Part shown: positions 42,140 through 51,168 of the stretch, piece after piece
How positions within the stretch are numbered: position 1 is the first letter of the stretch
Layout: each line of letters opens with the position of its first letter
Origin: Sphingomonas natans
GTDB lineage: Bacteria > Pseudomonadota > Alphaproteobacteria > Sphingomonadales > Sphingomonadaceae
Length of the DNA: 64,000 nucleotides
NCBI RefSeq assembly: GCF_030546695.1
Contig: NZ_JAUOTP010000003.1
Location: forward strand, 1-64,000
Direction of reading: 5' to 3'
The notes under the pieces: model-generated
Seen by the model: the letters and a program-made list of their open reading frames with translations, nothing else
The model's database searches: none
What the model was told of the DNA's origin: nothing
Position numbers and translations under genes: made by a program

Positions 42140-43203
42140 TGCGCCGGACGCTTCCGCTGCTGGGGGCGGCGCTGCTGATGGCGGCGGCGCCCTCCGGACC
42201 GCCGTTTCGCGACGTCAGGCCGGGTGTGGCGCTGGTGTTCCCGCGCGATCATGGCGCGCATCGCGACCACCGCACCGAATGGTGGTATGTGACCGGCTGG
42301 CTTGATGGTCCAGGCGGCACCCATCGCGGCTTCCAGATCACCTTCTTCCGCACCGCGACCGGGCTCCGCGCGGCGAGCCGCTCGGCATTCGCCCCGCGCC
42401 AGATCCTGTTCGCGCATGCCGCGCTCTCCGATCCGGCGGTGGGCCATCTCCTCATCGGCGAGCGCATCGCCCGCGAAGGTCTCGGCCTTGCCCGCGCTTC
42501 GACCACGGACACCGACGTCCGCATCGACGACTGGACGATGCGTCGCCTGCCCGACGGTCGCTTCGTCGCCCATGTCGCGGGTGATGGCTTCGCGCTCGAC
42601 GTCTCGTTCCGCCCGGATCAGCCGGTGCTGGCGCAGGGTGATGGCGGCTACAGCCGCAAGGGGCCGGACCCGCGCTCGGCCAGCCGCTATTACAGCCTCC
42701 CCCATCTCGACGTCACGGGATCCGTGACCCGTGGCGGACGAACGGAGCGAGTGACGGGCACCGCGTGGCTCGATCGCGAATGGTCGTCGAGCTACCTGCC
42801 GGCGGGCGGCGTCGGCTGGGACTGGACGGGGTTGAACCTCGACGACGGCTCCGCGCTGATGGCGTTCCGCATCCGCCGCGTGAACGGCGCGTCGCTATGG
42901 GCCGGCGGGTCGTGGCGCGCAGCCGACGGCAATGTGACGGTGCTGGGGCCACAAGACGTCGTGTTCGTACCGCGCCATCGCTGGCGTTCACCCCGCACCG
43001 GGGCACTTTATCCGGTCGATCCGGTGCTGCGCGTGCGGTTGCCCGGCGGGGTCCGAAGCCTGCCGCTCCGCCCCCTGTTCCCGGATCAGGAACTCGACGG
43101 CAGAAAGGCGGGCAGCCCGGTCTACTGGGAAGGTGCCGTGACAACCCCCGGTGGCCGCGGCTATCTGGAACTTACGGGATATGCCGATCGACTTCGCTTA
43201 TAA
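42139..43203 (+). CDS. AttH-like lipocalin / CrtC-like hydrolase, exported
   Basis: From ATG 42139 (TGATG overlap with the permease) the frame gives 354 residues with a signal peptide (RRTLPLLGAALLMAAAP). The family motifs follow: DHRTEWWYVTGWLDG, RGFQITFFR and AWLDREWSSS, then WDWTGLNLDDG. These define the AttH/carotenoid 1,2-hydratase-like lipocalin fold, with two tandem beta-barrels. Clustering with an ATPase and FtsX-like permease is characteristic of this family. It likely acts in the periplasm on a lipid-like substrate exported by the transporter. Confidence 0.92.
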   Translation: MRRTLPLLGAALLMAAAPSGPPFRDVRPGVALVFPRDHGAHRDHRTEWWYVTGWLDGPGGTHRGFQITFFRTATGLRAASRSAFAPRQILFAHAALSDPAVGHLLIGERIAREGLGLARASTTDTDVRIDDWTMRRLPDGRFVAHVAGDGFALDVSFRPDQPVLAQGDGGYSRKGPDPRSASRYYSLPHLDVTGSVTRGGRTERVTGTAWLDREWSSSYLPAGGVGWDWTGLNLDDGSALMAFRIRRVNGASLWAGGSWRAADGNVTVLGPQDVVFVPRHRWRSPRTGALYPVDPVLRVRLPGGVRSLPLRPLFPDQELDGRKAGSPVYWEGAVTTPGGRGYLELTGYADRLRL

Positions 43204-43331
43204 TCGGCGCGGCGGGCGCAGACGTGTCGCGCCCGCTATGCGAGGCGCAGCGTTTCGTCCGAAATCCCGGGCGGCCGGCGTTCCCTCTCCTCGGGCTACA
43301 ACCGTCGCACCAGCACTCCCATATCGCTAAG

Positions 43332-44087
43332 ATGACCCTCGAGCGCCTCCGCGTCATCGATCTGGAGACCACGGGATCCAGGCCCCCCGCGCATGCCGTC
43401 TGCGAGATTGGCTGGCAGGACGTCGTGCGGAACGACGACGGACGGTGGTTCGTCAGTTCAGAGCGCGGTGCCCGCTTCGTAAATCCCGGCCGACCCATTC
43501 CGCCCGTCACGATGGCGATCCATCACATCATCGACTCGGACGTGGCGGGGGCGCCATTTTGGCGCGACGTAGCGCCATCAATCCTCAGGCCGGACGGAGG
43601 CTCGCTCGCTTTGGCCGCGCACAGGGCTTCATTTGAACAACGGTTCTGCACGCCGTCGCTATCGGGAGGGGCCCGCTGGGTCTGCACATGGAAGTGTGCG
43701 TTGCGGCTATGGCCGGACAGCCCGAGCTTCTCCAATCAGGTTCTGCGCTATTGGCGCATGCCGGAGGGGCTGGATCGCGAGACGGGGTTGCCAGTGCATC
43801 GCGCTATGCCCGACGCCTATGTGACCGCCCACCATCTACGGGACTTGCTCAACGAGACGAGTTTGGACCAGCTGCTTGCGTGGAGCGACGAACCTGGTCT
43901 GCTTCCGCGAGTCCCCTCGGGACCGGAGCGAGGCCGGTATTGGGCGGATCTCGAGGATGACATTCTCAAGCGTTTTGCTTCTGATCGGGACGAGGACATC
44001 CGGTTTTCTGCGGAGACCGAGTGGCGACGAAGAACCGGCGATCGCGAGCGGAAGCCTGAGCGACCGGCTCAGGCGCGCTTGATTTGA
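43332..44087 (+). CDS. DnaQ/ExoX-like 3'-5' exonuclease
   Basis: A 251-residue protein from ATG 43332. Exonuclease motif I is LRVIDLETTGS, motif II lies in LAAHRASFEQRF, and motif III in VHRAMPDAYVTAHHL. The IHHII segment follows the first strand, as in RNase T/exodeoxyribonuclease X proteins. A ~60-residue charged tail follows the domain. The two DnaQ-type genes at 38398 and here bracket the ABC/AttH cluster. Its role is probably DNA or RNA 3' end processing. Confidence 0.86.
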   Translation: MTLERLRVIDLETTGSRPPAHAVCEIGWQDVVRNDDGRWFVSSERGARFVNPGRPIPPVTMAIHHIIDSDVAGAPFWRDVAPSILRPDGGSLALAAHRASFEQRFCTPSLSGGARWVCTWKCALRLWPDSPSFSNQVLRYWRMPEGLDRETGLPVHRAMPDAYVTAHHLRDLLNETSLDQLLAWSDEPGLLPRVPSGPERGRYWADLEDDILKRFASDRDEDIRFSAETEWRRRTGDRERKPERPAQARLI

Positions 44088-44574
44088 CGTCGTTGTCCGG
44101 GATCAGCCGCATGTCCACATTCGCGGCCGCTAGCGGGGGGGGGGGCAACCGCCGAGCCGTCTTCGGAGATACGATTCCAGCGGCGGCGACCGCCAGCCCG
44201 TCGAACGGGACGAGCCGGGACGCTGGTCATCCGCAGACTGCTATCACCTTCCGTCCAGGATCATCGGCATCGCCGCTGGTTGCGGCGCTAGCCTTCACTC
44301 GCGCTCCGCGGCGCTAAAGTAAGCGTGTCGGCTGCGGGCTTGGTGCGGCACGGTGTTTCCGCGGACGTCCGGCACCGGCGCGGTCGCCACGTAGTGATGC
44401 TCCGCCGTCTCCGCGGCTCGCCGTCGTAAGCTTGATGTGGTCGCCGTCGAGATGGTCCACTGGTCCCACCGTCCCTACATGGACGCCATCGGGGAGCACA
44501 TTGAGGGGGTGCGGCGCCCAGTGCGCTTCAGTGATGCGGGTGATGCCCATGCCGGGCGACTGGCAGCGCTCGAC
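44088..44574. other. Intergenic region
   Basis: About 490 bp with no supported gene; minor open frames lack motifs. It contains an eleven-base G run (listed separately) directly after overlapping NotI- and NheI-type palindromes. Confidence 0.45.
44135..44145. repeat. Poly-G tract (11 bases)
   Basis: An uninterrupted run of eleven G follows GCGGCCGCTAGC. Such a tract is prone to length change by slippage and could also be an assembly or cloning artefact. Confidence 0.85.
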
Positions 44575-44769
44575 CTAGTGGAGGGTTCGCTCGGATTCGA
44601 GCAACAACGAGACCGCGTTGCGGATGACGAACCAGGCCGACAATTGCGCGACGTCCTGCGCCGCAGTGAGCCCGTCGATCTTGTGCTGGAGAAATTGGGC
44701 AACGTCGTCGCCATGCTCGTCGAGTAATTCCTCAGCGATCAGAAAGGCGCGCGTTTCGTGGTCGTCCAT
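44575..44769 (-). CDS. Small helical hypothetical protein (64 residues)
   Basis: ATG 44769 opens MDDHETRAFLIAEELLDEHG, then DVAQFLQHKIDGL and LSAWFVIRNAVSLLLES. It is a compact helical protein with the look of a conserved sphingomonad family, though I cannot name it. The open frame extends much further upstream, but those residues are not protein-like, so the short form is chosen. No strong ribosome-binding site is visible. Confidence 0.6.
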   Translation of the reverse strand: MDDHETRAFLIAEELLDEHGDDVAQFLQHKIDGLTAAQDVAQLSAWFVIRNAVSLLLESERTLH

Positions 44770-45070
44770 GACGCCACTATATCGCCCTCGATCTGGAACT
44801 TCATCCGTTTCAGTCGAAGCGGACGTCCGCCGATACGCGAGGCCGCGCTCATCCAGGAGCGCTTTGCGCCGCGGTGACGCCCTCACCGCGCCAATGATGA
44901 TCAGTCGGTGCGCCTCGCGCAATAGGATCTGAATCACCGAGTTGCACGGCCAGTCTGGCAGCAGCCCCGCACCAACGACAGCCAAATCTGCCCCGCGCAA
45001 ATCTCTTGAAAGCGGTTCGCCCGGCCGCCATCTGCCGCGCCAGGACCCCCTGGGAGCTGATTGGAACGCT
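44770..45070. other. Intergenic region upstream of htpG
   Basis: About 300 bp between the divergent small gene and htpG. It should include the htpG promoter. I found no clear CIRCE element (TTAGCACTC-N9-GAGTGCTAA) or other inverted repeat. Confidence 0.4.
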
Positions 45071-46951
45071 ATGACGACGACCGACACCGCGCCGCAAACC
45101 CGCTCGTTCGAAGCGGATGTCGCCAAGCTGCTGCACCTCATGGTGCACTCGGTCTATTCGGATAAAGACGTCTTCCTGCGTGAACTCATATCGAACGCCG
45201 CCGACGCGTGCGAGAAGCTGCGCTACGAAGCGATCAACAGCCCCGGGCTGCTCGGCGATGATAGCCAGCCGCGCATCACGGTCACACTCGATCCCGACAC
45301 GAACACCGTCACGATCGAGGATAACGGCATCGGCATGAGCGACGTCGAGCTTGTCGATGCGCTGGGCACGATCGCGCGCTCGGGGACCAAGGCCCTCATG
45401 GAAGGAATCGCCGCGGCCAAGGAGGCCGAAGGAAGCCAGCTCATCGGTCAGTTCGGTGTCGGCTTTTATTCCGCGTTCATGGTCGCTGACCGCGTCGACG
45501 TCGTCACGCGCCGGGCCGGCGCGGATATCGCTGCCATCTGGGCGTCGGACGGCTTGGGCACCTATACCATTCGGCCGGTCGAAACGGTCGCCGCGCCTGC
45601 GCGCGGCACCCGGGTGATCTTGCACCTAAAAGAGGAGGCGGCCGCCTACACTCAGGCGCCGAAGACCGAATCCACCATCAAGGCTCAGTCGGGGCATGTA
45701 CCGGTTCCGATCTACATCAAGGACAAGCCGAACGCCGAACCGCGGCAGATTGCGGACGGTGCGGCGCTGTGGACCAAACCGAAGGCCGAGATCACGACCG
45801 AGGATTATACGGAATTCTACCGCAGCGCCGCCGGTCAGTTCGACGAGCCGGCGCTGACCCTGCATTACCGCGCCGAAGGCCTTCACGAATATACCGTGCT
45901 GGCGTTCGTGCCCGAGACGAAGCCCTTCGACCTGTTTGATCCCGACCGTGCCGGACGGATGAAGCTTTACGTTCGGCGCGTCTTCATAACCGACGAAGCA
46001 CAGATCCTGCCGCGCTATCTCCGGTTCATGCGTGGGCTGGTCGATTCCAGCGATTTGCCTCTCAACGTCTCGCGCGAGATGATCCAGGAGAGCCCCGTGC
46101 TCGCCACGATCCAGAAGGGCGTCACCAACCGCGTGCTCAGCGAACTTGCCAAGCTGTCGACGAGCGACGCCGCTGCCTATCTCAAGGTCTGGGACAATTT
46201 CGGCGCTGTCATCAAGGAGGGGCTCTACGAGGACTTTGCTCGCCGTGAGGCGTTGCTGGAGCTCGCGCGCTTCAAGACGACCGCCTCGGGTGACGCCTGG
46301 CGATCCTTGAAGGATTACACCGCCGGTCTGAAGGAGAACCAGACGGCGATCTATTATGCGACCGGTCAGGATCTCGATCGCCTGGCATCGTCTCCCCAGC
46401 TGGAAGGCTTCCGCGCGCGCGGGATCGAAGTGCTGCTGCTCGCCGACCAGGTCGACAGCTTCTGGGTGACATCGGGCGTCGACTATGAGGGCAAGCCCTT
46501 CAAGTCCGTGACGCAGGGACTGACCGATCTCGGACTCATCCCGCTGCCAGATGGCGAGCAGCCGCCAGCGGCGGCCTCGGAGGCGGTCGCTGGATTCATC
46601 GCGTTCGTGAAGTCGACGCTCGGCGATGCCGTGTCCGACGTTCGCGCCTCGGAGCGCCTGACCGAGAGCGCCGTCTGTCTTGTCGCGCCCGAACACGGCA
46701 TGGATCGGCAGCTCGAGAAGCTGCTCGCCGGCGCGGGGCGGCTTGATCGAGCGGCAAAGCCCGTGCTCGAGATCAATTCTCGTCATCCGCTCATCGTGAA
46801 GCTCAGCGAGGCAAGCGACAGCGAGCAAGCGCGTCGAGAAGATGCGGCGCACCTCCTGCTCGACGAAGCCCGGATTGCCGATGGCGAGCTGCCCGTCGAT
46901 CTCCGCGCATTCTCCACGCGGCTGACCCGCGCGCTTGCGCAGGGCTGGTAG
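45071..46951 (+). CDS. htpG: Molecular chaperone HtpG (Hsp90)
   Basis: A 626-residue Hsp90. The N-terminal ATPase domain has the helix FLRELISNAADACEKLR, DNGIGMSDVE and GQFGVGFYSAFMVAD. The middle domain has YVRRVFITDEA and the catalytic-loop Arg in LPLNVSREMIQE. The C-terminal dimerisation domain lacks the eukaryotic MEEVD tail. It folds and holds client proteins under heat and oxidative stress. ATG 45071 was chosen over an upstream frame because it gives the standard start. Stand-alone gene. Confidence 0.97.
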   Translation: MTTTDTAPQTRSFEADVAKLLHLMVHSVYSDKDVFLRELISNAADACEKLRYEAINSPGLLGDDSQPRITVTLDPDTNTVTIEDNGIGMSDVELVDALGTIARSGTKALMEGIAAAKEAEGSQLIGQFGVGFYSAFMVADRVDVVTRRAGADIAAIWASDGLGTYTIRPVETVAAPARGTRVILHLKEEAAAYTQAPKTESTIKAQSGHVPVPIYIKDKPNAEPRQIADGAALWTKPKAEITTEDYTEFYRSAAGQFDEPALTLHYRAEGLHEYTVLAFVPETKPFDLFDPDRAGRMKLYVRRVFITDEAQILPRYLRFMRGLVDSSDLPLNVSREMIQESPVLATIQKGVTNRVLSELAKLSTSDAAAYLKVWDNFGAVIKEGLYEDFARREALLELARFKTTASGDAWRSLKDYTAGLKENQTAIYYATGQDLDRLASSPQLEGFRARGIEVLLLADQVDSFWVTSGVDYEGKPFKSVTQGLTDLGLIPLPDGEQPPAAASEAVAGFIAFVKSTLGDAVSDVRASERLTESAVCLVAPEHGMDRQLEKLLAGAGRLDRAAKPVLEINSRHPLIVKLSEASDSEQARREDAAHLLLDEARIADGELPVDLRAFSTRLTRALAQGW

Positions 46952-47520
46952 CCACACGCAGCGGGCCGATCACGCCCCATGGGCGCGCGGGTTCGTCATA
47001 AGCGACGAACTCGCGTCCCCGCACGGTATGCAGCGGGCGATGCGTGGGGCGAAGGCTGCGCCGACCGCGCTGGCGAAAAGTTCGAAAGTCTATGGCGCGC
47101 GATCGGATCCGCTCGGAACCGTGACCTGCGTTCCGAACGCCGATGCTTGCGGCCAGACCAGAATTTGCATTTCACGCACGGCGAAGGCGGTGGCCATGTG
47201 AGTGGTCTTGATGTGGTCCAAGATCGCAGCGGCACCTTCGCGATCGGGATCGGGCTGTAGCAAAGGGGCTCGATCGCTCCGCGGTGCAGGAGCGATGCCG
47301 ATAGCGTCTGCTGGACGGGATGCAACATGCCGAGGAGCCGGCCGCCGGTAGCGCGTTGCCCATCTCGGGAACGGATGCTCCAGTTGGGGCGCAGGCTGCG
47401 CCGGATATCATCCATAATCCGCTCGGCCGCACAGGGTGATCGTCGCGCAGACCATCCGCAAGGACCATGCCGAAGCGCGGGCGAGTGCGCCCGACGTCGC
47501 TCAGATCGTCCTGCACGCCA
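46952..47520. other. Intergenic, probably decayed DNA
   Basis: About 570 bp after htpG. Frames are fragmentary; the right end leads into a broken LuxR-type helix-turn-helix. No intact gene or terminator was recognised apart from the small palindrome GCCCATGGGC near 46975. Confidence 0.4.
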
Positions 47521-47660
47521 TCGGAGAGCGGTTGACCCCCGGGAACTCGACACGCTCGTTTTGTGCCGAAAGGGCTGGCGGACACCGAAATTGCGCGCGT
47601 GCTGATGTCTCCACAGACATCGTCAAAGTCGATCTGAACAGCCTCGTCGGCACGCTCGAC
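47521..47660 (+). pseudogene. Decayed LuxR-type (GerE) helix-turn-helix remnant
   Basis: Across three frames the DNA spells a LuxR HTH: ERLTP in one frame, then RELDTLVLCRKG in a second, LADTEIARVLMSPQT in a third, and VKVDLNSLVGTL back in the first. Each switch is explained by a single-base indel (for example in the run of five C near 47536-47540). The order matches the LTxRELxVL...EIAxxLxxSxxTVKxHLxxxxxKL consensus. The gene upstream of this domain is not recognisable. Confidence 0.6.
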
Positions 47661-47740
47661 GTGGCGATCCTCCTCGCGCAGCCCTGGTGGCTGTGCGCGG
47701 CGGCTTCATCCAGCTTTGACCGGCCCCTGGGGCCGATCCC

Positions 47741-48283
47741 CTACGCGGCTTTGCCGAAAGCCCGTCTGACGGCGGGAGTGATCGTGTAGACGGCCTCCCG
47801 CTGCGCCCCTCGATTCTCGTGGTCCACGCGAAAGCCCTGATAGTGACGGCGGACCAATCCGGCGCGTACCAGGTCGGACACGGCGCGACTGATATTGGTC
47901 CGTCCGGAATGACGGAGACGGTCGCGCACTTCGCTTGCGATCATTTCCTCCGCCGCTTTGGGTTCGATCGGCAACTGGCCATTCCGGAGCAAGTCGGCAC
48001 GAACCTGTGCGATGACCGCCTGACGCCGGGAATCGCGCTGCACCATTGGTAGCAGCGCGTCGCTGAGCCAATCCCTGACGGGGATCGAATGCCCAGCTTC
48101 CCGCACGTACGGTCCGATGCTGTTGGATTGGCCGGCGGCGCGTGCAATCAGATTCAGGACCATGAACGTATAACGGGGCCTCGGAGAGGTCTGCGCGACG
48201 CGCTTGAGGACCGCCGGAAGATCAAGATCCTCGGTAGCCACGTCTCGAGCAAAGAGGTCCGGCTGCATCATGGAACATTCCAA
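47741..48283 (-). CDS. Winged-helix-like conserved hypothetical protein
   Basis: A 180-residue protein. The C-terminal third has SGRTNISRAVSDLVRAGLV followed by RRHYQGFRVDHENRGAQRE and AVYTITP, a winged helix in which the first part is the recognition region and the rest the wing. The N-terminal part (LPAVLKRVAQTSPRPRYTFM) is helical. A DNA-binding regulator is likely; no family name is recalled. A perfect 16-bp inverted repeat lies 57-95 bp upstream of its start, a natural operator for autoregulation. ATG 48268 is an alternative start. Confidence 0.7.
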   Translation of the reverse strand: MECSMMQPDLFARDVATEDLDLPAVLKRVAQTSPRPRYTFMVLNLIARAAGQSNSIGPYVREAGHSIPVRDWLSDALLPMVQRDSRRQAVIAQVRADLLRNGQLPIEPKAAEEMIASEVRDRLRHSGRTNISRAVSDLVRAGLVRRHYQGFRVDHENRGAQREAVYTITPAVRRAFGKAA

Positions 48284-48339
48284 GCACAGCGGGAACGGAA
48301 TGTGAATCCCTCTTGAGCGCGAGGAGGTGAATAAACACG

Positions 48340-48378
48340 AATGACACTTTACCCGAAAACCGCGGGTAAAGTGTCATT
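48340..48378. repeat. Perfect 16-bp inverted repeat (operator-like)
   Basis: AATGACACTTTACCCG (48340-48355) and its exact reverse complement (48363-48378) flank a 7-base spacer. It is AT-richer than the surroundings, lies upstream of the winged-helix gene, and has no T tract. It is more like an operator or a small replication/resolution site than a terminator. Confidence 0.8.
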
Positions 48379-48903
48379 GTTGGTTCTTTGTGAGGCGCTG
48401 ATCAAAGGGTGGTCGTGGCTATCGGGGCACCTCTCGCATCGGCCTGGCAGGGCCGCAGCCCCGGGCTTCCGCCGGTGCATGGGCTGCGGGTCACATCGAT
48501 CAACCCCGATGATCCGAACGATGGTGGTCAGAAACGCCACGACATCCTGCCTCCAGGAGTGCACGCTACGGACGTCTGCAGCGCCCTGGGCGACGGGCTC
48601 TCTGCCAACATGGACGCACGACTTTTCAGGCCGCTCCTGCTCGCGAGGCGCTCCACATGAACTCCGCTGATCATACGATCGTCTCGGCCGATGCCGAAAC
48701 CTGCTCCGGCCTCTTCACCGCGACCGCCCAGAGGATAGATGGGTAAACGCCATAAAGTCGGGGTCACGCGACGCGTCGTGGCCGATCACGCGTCAAGCTG
48801 CGGCGGTCCTGAAGGCGCGCTCGCCATCCGCGGGACCGCGAGCTCGTCTAGGGCACCGATCTCCCAGAAGCCGATCGTTTCACGGCACCCTGCCGCTTCA
48901 CCA
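48379..48903. other. Intergenic region bordering the truncated GH92 gene
   Basis: About 525 bp. On the minus strand a frame ending near 48786 (ETIGFWEIGALDELAVP) looks faintly protein-like and abuts the truncated mannosidase, but has no start. This stretch probably contains a deletion or insertion junction. Confidence 0.4.
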
Positions 48904-50808
48904 TCATGGAACCGAGGTCTGCCAGCTCCCTCGTTGGGAGCTTTCGGCGCGCACGTGCGGTGTCGTCGCCACATAGCCTGGCGTCCCGGGAACGAGCGGA
49001 TAGAGCCCCAGACACGACCAGATATACCATGCTGACATCGTGCCGTTATCGTCGTCCATGCCCTCCGCAAAGCCCTGCGGCGCGGGTGCGAAGCTGCGCC
49101 CGGTCCACGCTTGCGGCCGGATGCCGGCATTCGTGTAGCGATGCGCAACGCGATCACGAAGGTAGCGTTCGACGATCCGGTCCGTGGCCTGCGCATCGCC
49201 GGACCAGGCGAACAGGTAAGGGACATGGATATCAGGCTGGTTGGTCATGTTATAAAGATTGTCCGCAAAGAAGCGGTCGAGCTCGGGGCGAAAGCGCGCG
49301 CCCAACGTGGCGGCGATCCACGGAAGATCGAAGACCGGGGCCCAGCGATATTGGGCGAGCGTGCCTTGATAGAGCCCACGCGCATGGACAAGGTCCGCAT
49401 CCGCGCCGAGCATGTCGAAGGTCGCCCGCCACATGATGCGATAAGAGAGCGCCTTGGCGCGGAACTGCTCTGCGGTGGCCGCTTGGCCCAGATCCGCTGC
49501 CAGTTCGGCAATCGCCCAGTCGTCATACGCTGCCTCGATCTGCTCGTCTGGAGTGGTGCGCGCCAACGTCGCGCTTTCGGCGATCATCCCCGCCAACGCG
49601 GCCTTGGCATCAAAATCGACGATTCCGCGGCGGCGAAAATCGAGCAGGACGATGCCGGCATGTTCGGTCCGGACGGTCAGGAACGGCTCGGTGGTGGTGG
49701 CCCAGCGTTGCTTGCCCGTTTGATAGAGCCGGACGAGCGATCGAGCGATGGCCCCGGCGCGTAGCGGGTCGATGAATGCCAGCAGAGGCATCTGGGTCCG
49801 ATAATTGTCCCACAATGCCCAGCTCGTATAATGCTGTTCGCCGGGCGCGAGCTGCACGATCGCGCCATCGCTCCCACGAAAGCGCCCGTCCGGATCGGCG
49901 ATGGCGACAGGCGTCTGCATGACACGGAATAGCGACGTGTAGAACAGGGTCTCCTGCTCGGCCGAGCCCCGGATGGTCAATCGGGCGAGTTGCCTGGTCC
50001 ATTCCGCCCGCGTGGCGCCAGCGATCGCGTCGAAGGATCGCGTGCCGAGCTCGTAATCTCGTACCGCCGCCGCCGCGGTGGGATCGATCGACGACAGGCC
50101 CGTGCGTATTTCGACCACCTCACCCTTGCGGACCTGAAGCACCGATCGGGCCTTGCCGCCCGCCCCGGTCCAAACCAGCCGGACGTTCCCGCCCGAACGC
50201 GTGACGCGCGTCGCGGAATAGAGATGGTAGCGGCCCTGATCGCAGACCGTTCCGGCAGAGAAGCTTGCGCGGACGTCGCCGTCCGGCTCGGCCTGCCATT
50301 GCGCGGCATGGCGGCGCGAATAGCCTTCGTCGAAGGTGAGGAGGAGATCGACGCTGCCGGCACGGGGCATCACGAACCGGATCACGCCCGCGCCGCGCGT
50401 CGCCGTCATCGCGGCGGCGATGCCGCCGCCGTAGCGGACCGAATAGATGCCGGCGTGCGCGGTCTCATGCGCCTTGTCGATCGCCCACGCCGGCCCCGTG
50501 CCCGCATAGCCGAGCGACACCCGCACGTCGCCGCCCGCGCCGCTGCAGCCGACGCCGACGCCGCGCGTGTGCGAGAAGCCGATGAGGTGCCCGGCCGCGA
50601 AATCATAGCCCGCATGATTGGCGGGGCGGGTATCCGGTCCCAACTGGACCATCCCGTAAGGCGCGACCGCGGCCGGGTTCAGCTGGCCGAAGTCGGCAAG
50701 CGTCCCGATGAACGGATTCACCTTGTGCGCGAGATCCCGCGCGACCGCCGCTCGTGAGAGTGACACGGCCGCAAACAGGAAAAGGAGGGCGGCGGCCCGG
50801 CGCCTCAT
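48904..50808 (-). CDS. GH92 family glycosidase (alpha-mannosidase-like), C-terminally truncated
   Basis: From ATG 50808 the protein has a signal peptide (RRRAAALLFLFAAVSLSRA) and then the GH92 start VNPFIGTLADFG. It continues with YDFAAGHLIGFSHTRGVG, SWALWDNYRTQMPLLAF and the active-site block GFAEGMDDDNGTMSAWYIWS. It is 634 residues long; GH92 enzymes usually run beyond 700. Homology appears to stop just after GLYPLVPGTPGYV, replaced by an Arg/Ser-rich tail, so roughly the last hundred residues are missing. Catalytic residues of the main domain are present, but folding is doubtful. Its ATG overlaps the YdcF remnant stop (ATGA). Confidence 0.85.
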   Translation of the reverse strand: MRRRAAALLFLFAAVSLSRAAVARDLAHKVNPFIGTLADFGQLNPAAVAPYGMVQLGPDTRPANHAGYDFAAGHLIGFSHTRGVGVGCSGAGGDVRVSLGYAGTGPAWAIDKAHETAHAGIYSVRYGGGIAAAMTATRGAGVIRFVMPRAGSVDLLLTFDEGYSRRHAAQWQAEPDGDVRASFSAGTVCDQGRYHLYSATRVTRSGGNVRLVWTGAGGKARSVLQVRKGEVVEIRTGLSSIDPTAAAAVRDYELGTRSFDAIAGATRAEWTRQLARLTIRGSAEQETLFYTSLFRVMQTPVAIADPDGRFRGSDGAIVQLAPGEQHYTSWALWDNYRTQMPLLAFIDPLRAGAIARSLVRLYQTGKQRWATTTEPFLTVRTEHAGIVLLDFRRRGIVDFDAKAALAGMIAESATLARTTPDEQIEAAYDDWAIAELAADLGQAATAEQFRAKALSYRIMWRATFDMLGADADLVHARGLYQGTLAQYRWAPVFDLPWIAATLGARFRPELDRFFADNLYNMTNQPDIHVPYLFAWSGDAQATDRIVERYLRDRVAHRYTNAGIRPQAWTGRSFAPAPQGFAEGMDDDNGTMSAWYIWSCLGLYPLVPGTPGYVATTPHVRAESSQRGSWQTSVP

Positions 50809-51131
50809 CGGTCGAGCGGATCCGCCGCCGCATCGACCTGGAACGCGATCGGATCCGGCACGACGCGCAGGCGGGATTCGTCCGGGCCTGGCATCGGGGC
50901 GCCCGGCTGGATGCGCCTCTCCGCCAGGTTGCGCTGCGCCAGCTCCTTGCCGCCGGTATACGGGATCGTGCGCGGATCGGAGACGACGAACGCCGGCCGG
51001 TCGCTCGGGACCCCGGCCGCGAGCAGCGGGTGCGCGCAGTCGCGCAAATTGGTGGTCGTGTGGCGCGCATGCGGTTCGATCAGGATGCGATCCGCCGGCA
51101 CGCCATAGGTGCTGACGAGCAGGCGCTTCAT
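50805..51131 (-). pseudogene. YdcF/SanA-like (DUF218) protein, C-terminal half only
   Basis: The frame encodes STYGVPADRILIEPHARHTT followed by NLRDCAHPLLAAGV, the conserved second half of DUF218 proteins; the N-terminal nucleotide-fold half (xGxxxxxGxPS-type motif) is missing. The rsgA gene ends 38 bp upstream, in the place where the first half should be. ATG 51131 could still make a 108-residue product. It is translationally coupled to GH92. Confidence 0.65.
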
Positions 51132-51168
51132 CCTTGGGGCCCATGGCTTGAGGAGCGATGCGCCACCG

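Noticed and set aside
46968-46985. Palindrome GCCCATGGGC after htpG as a terminator
   Set aside because: Too short and not followed by T residues.
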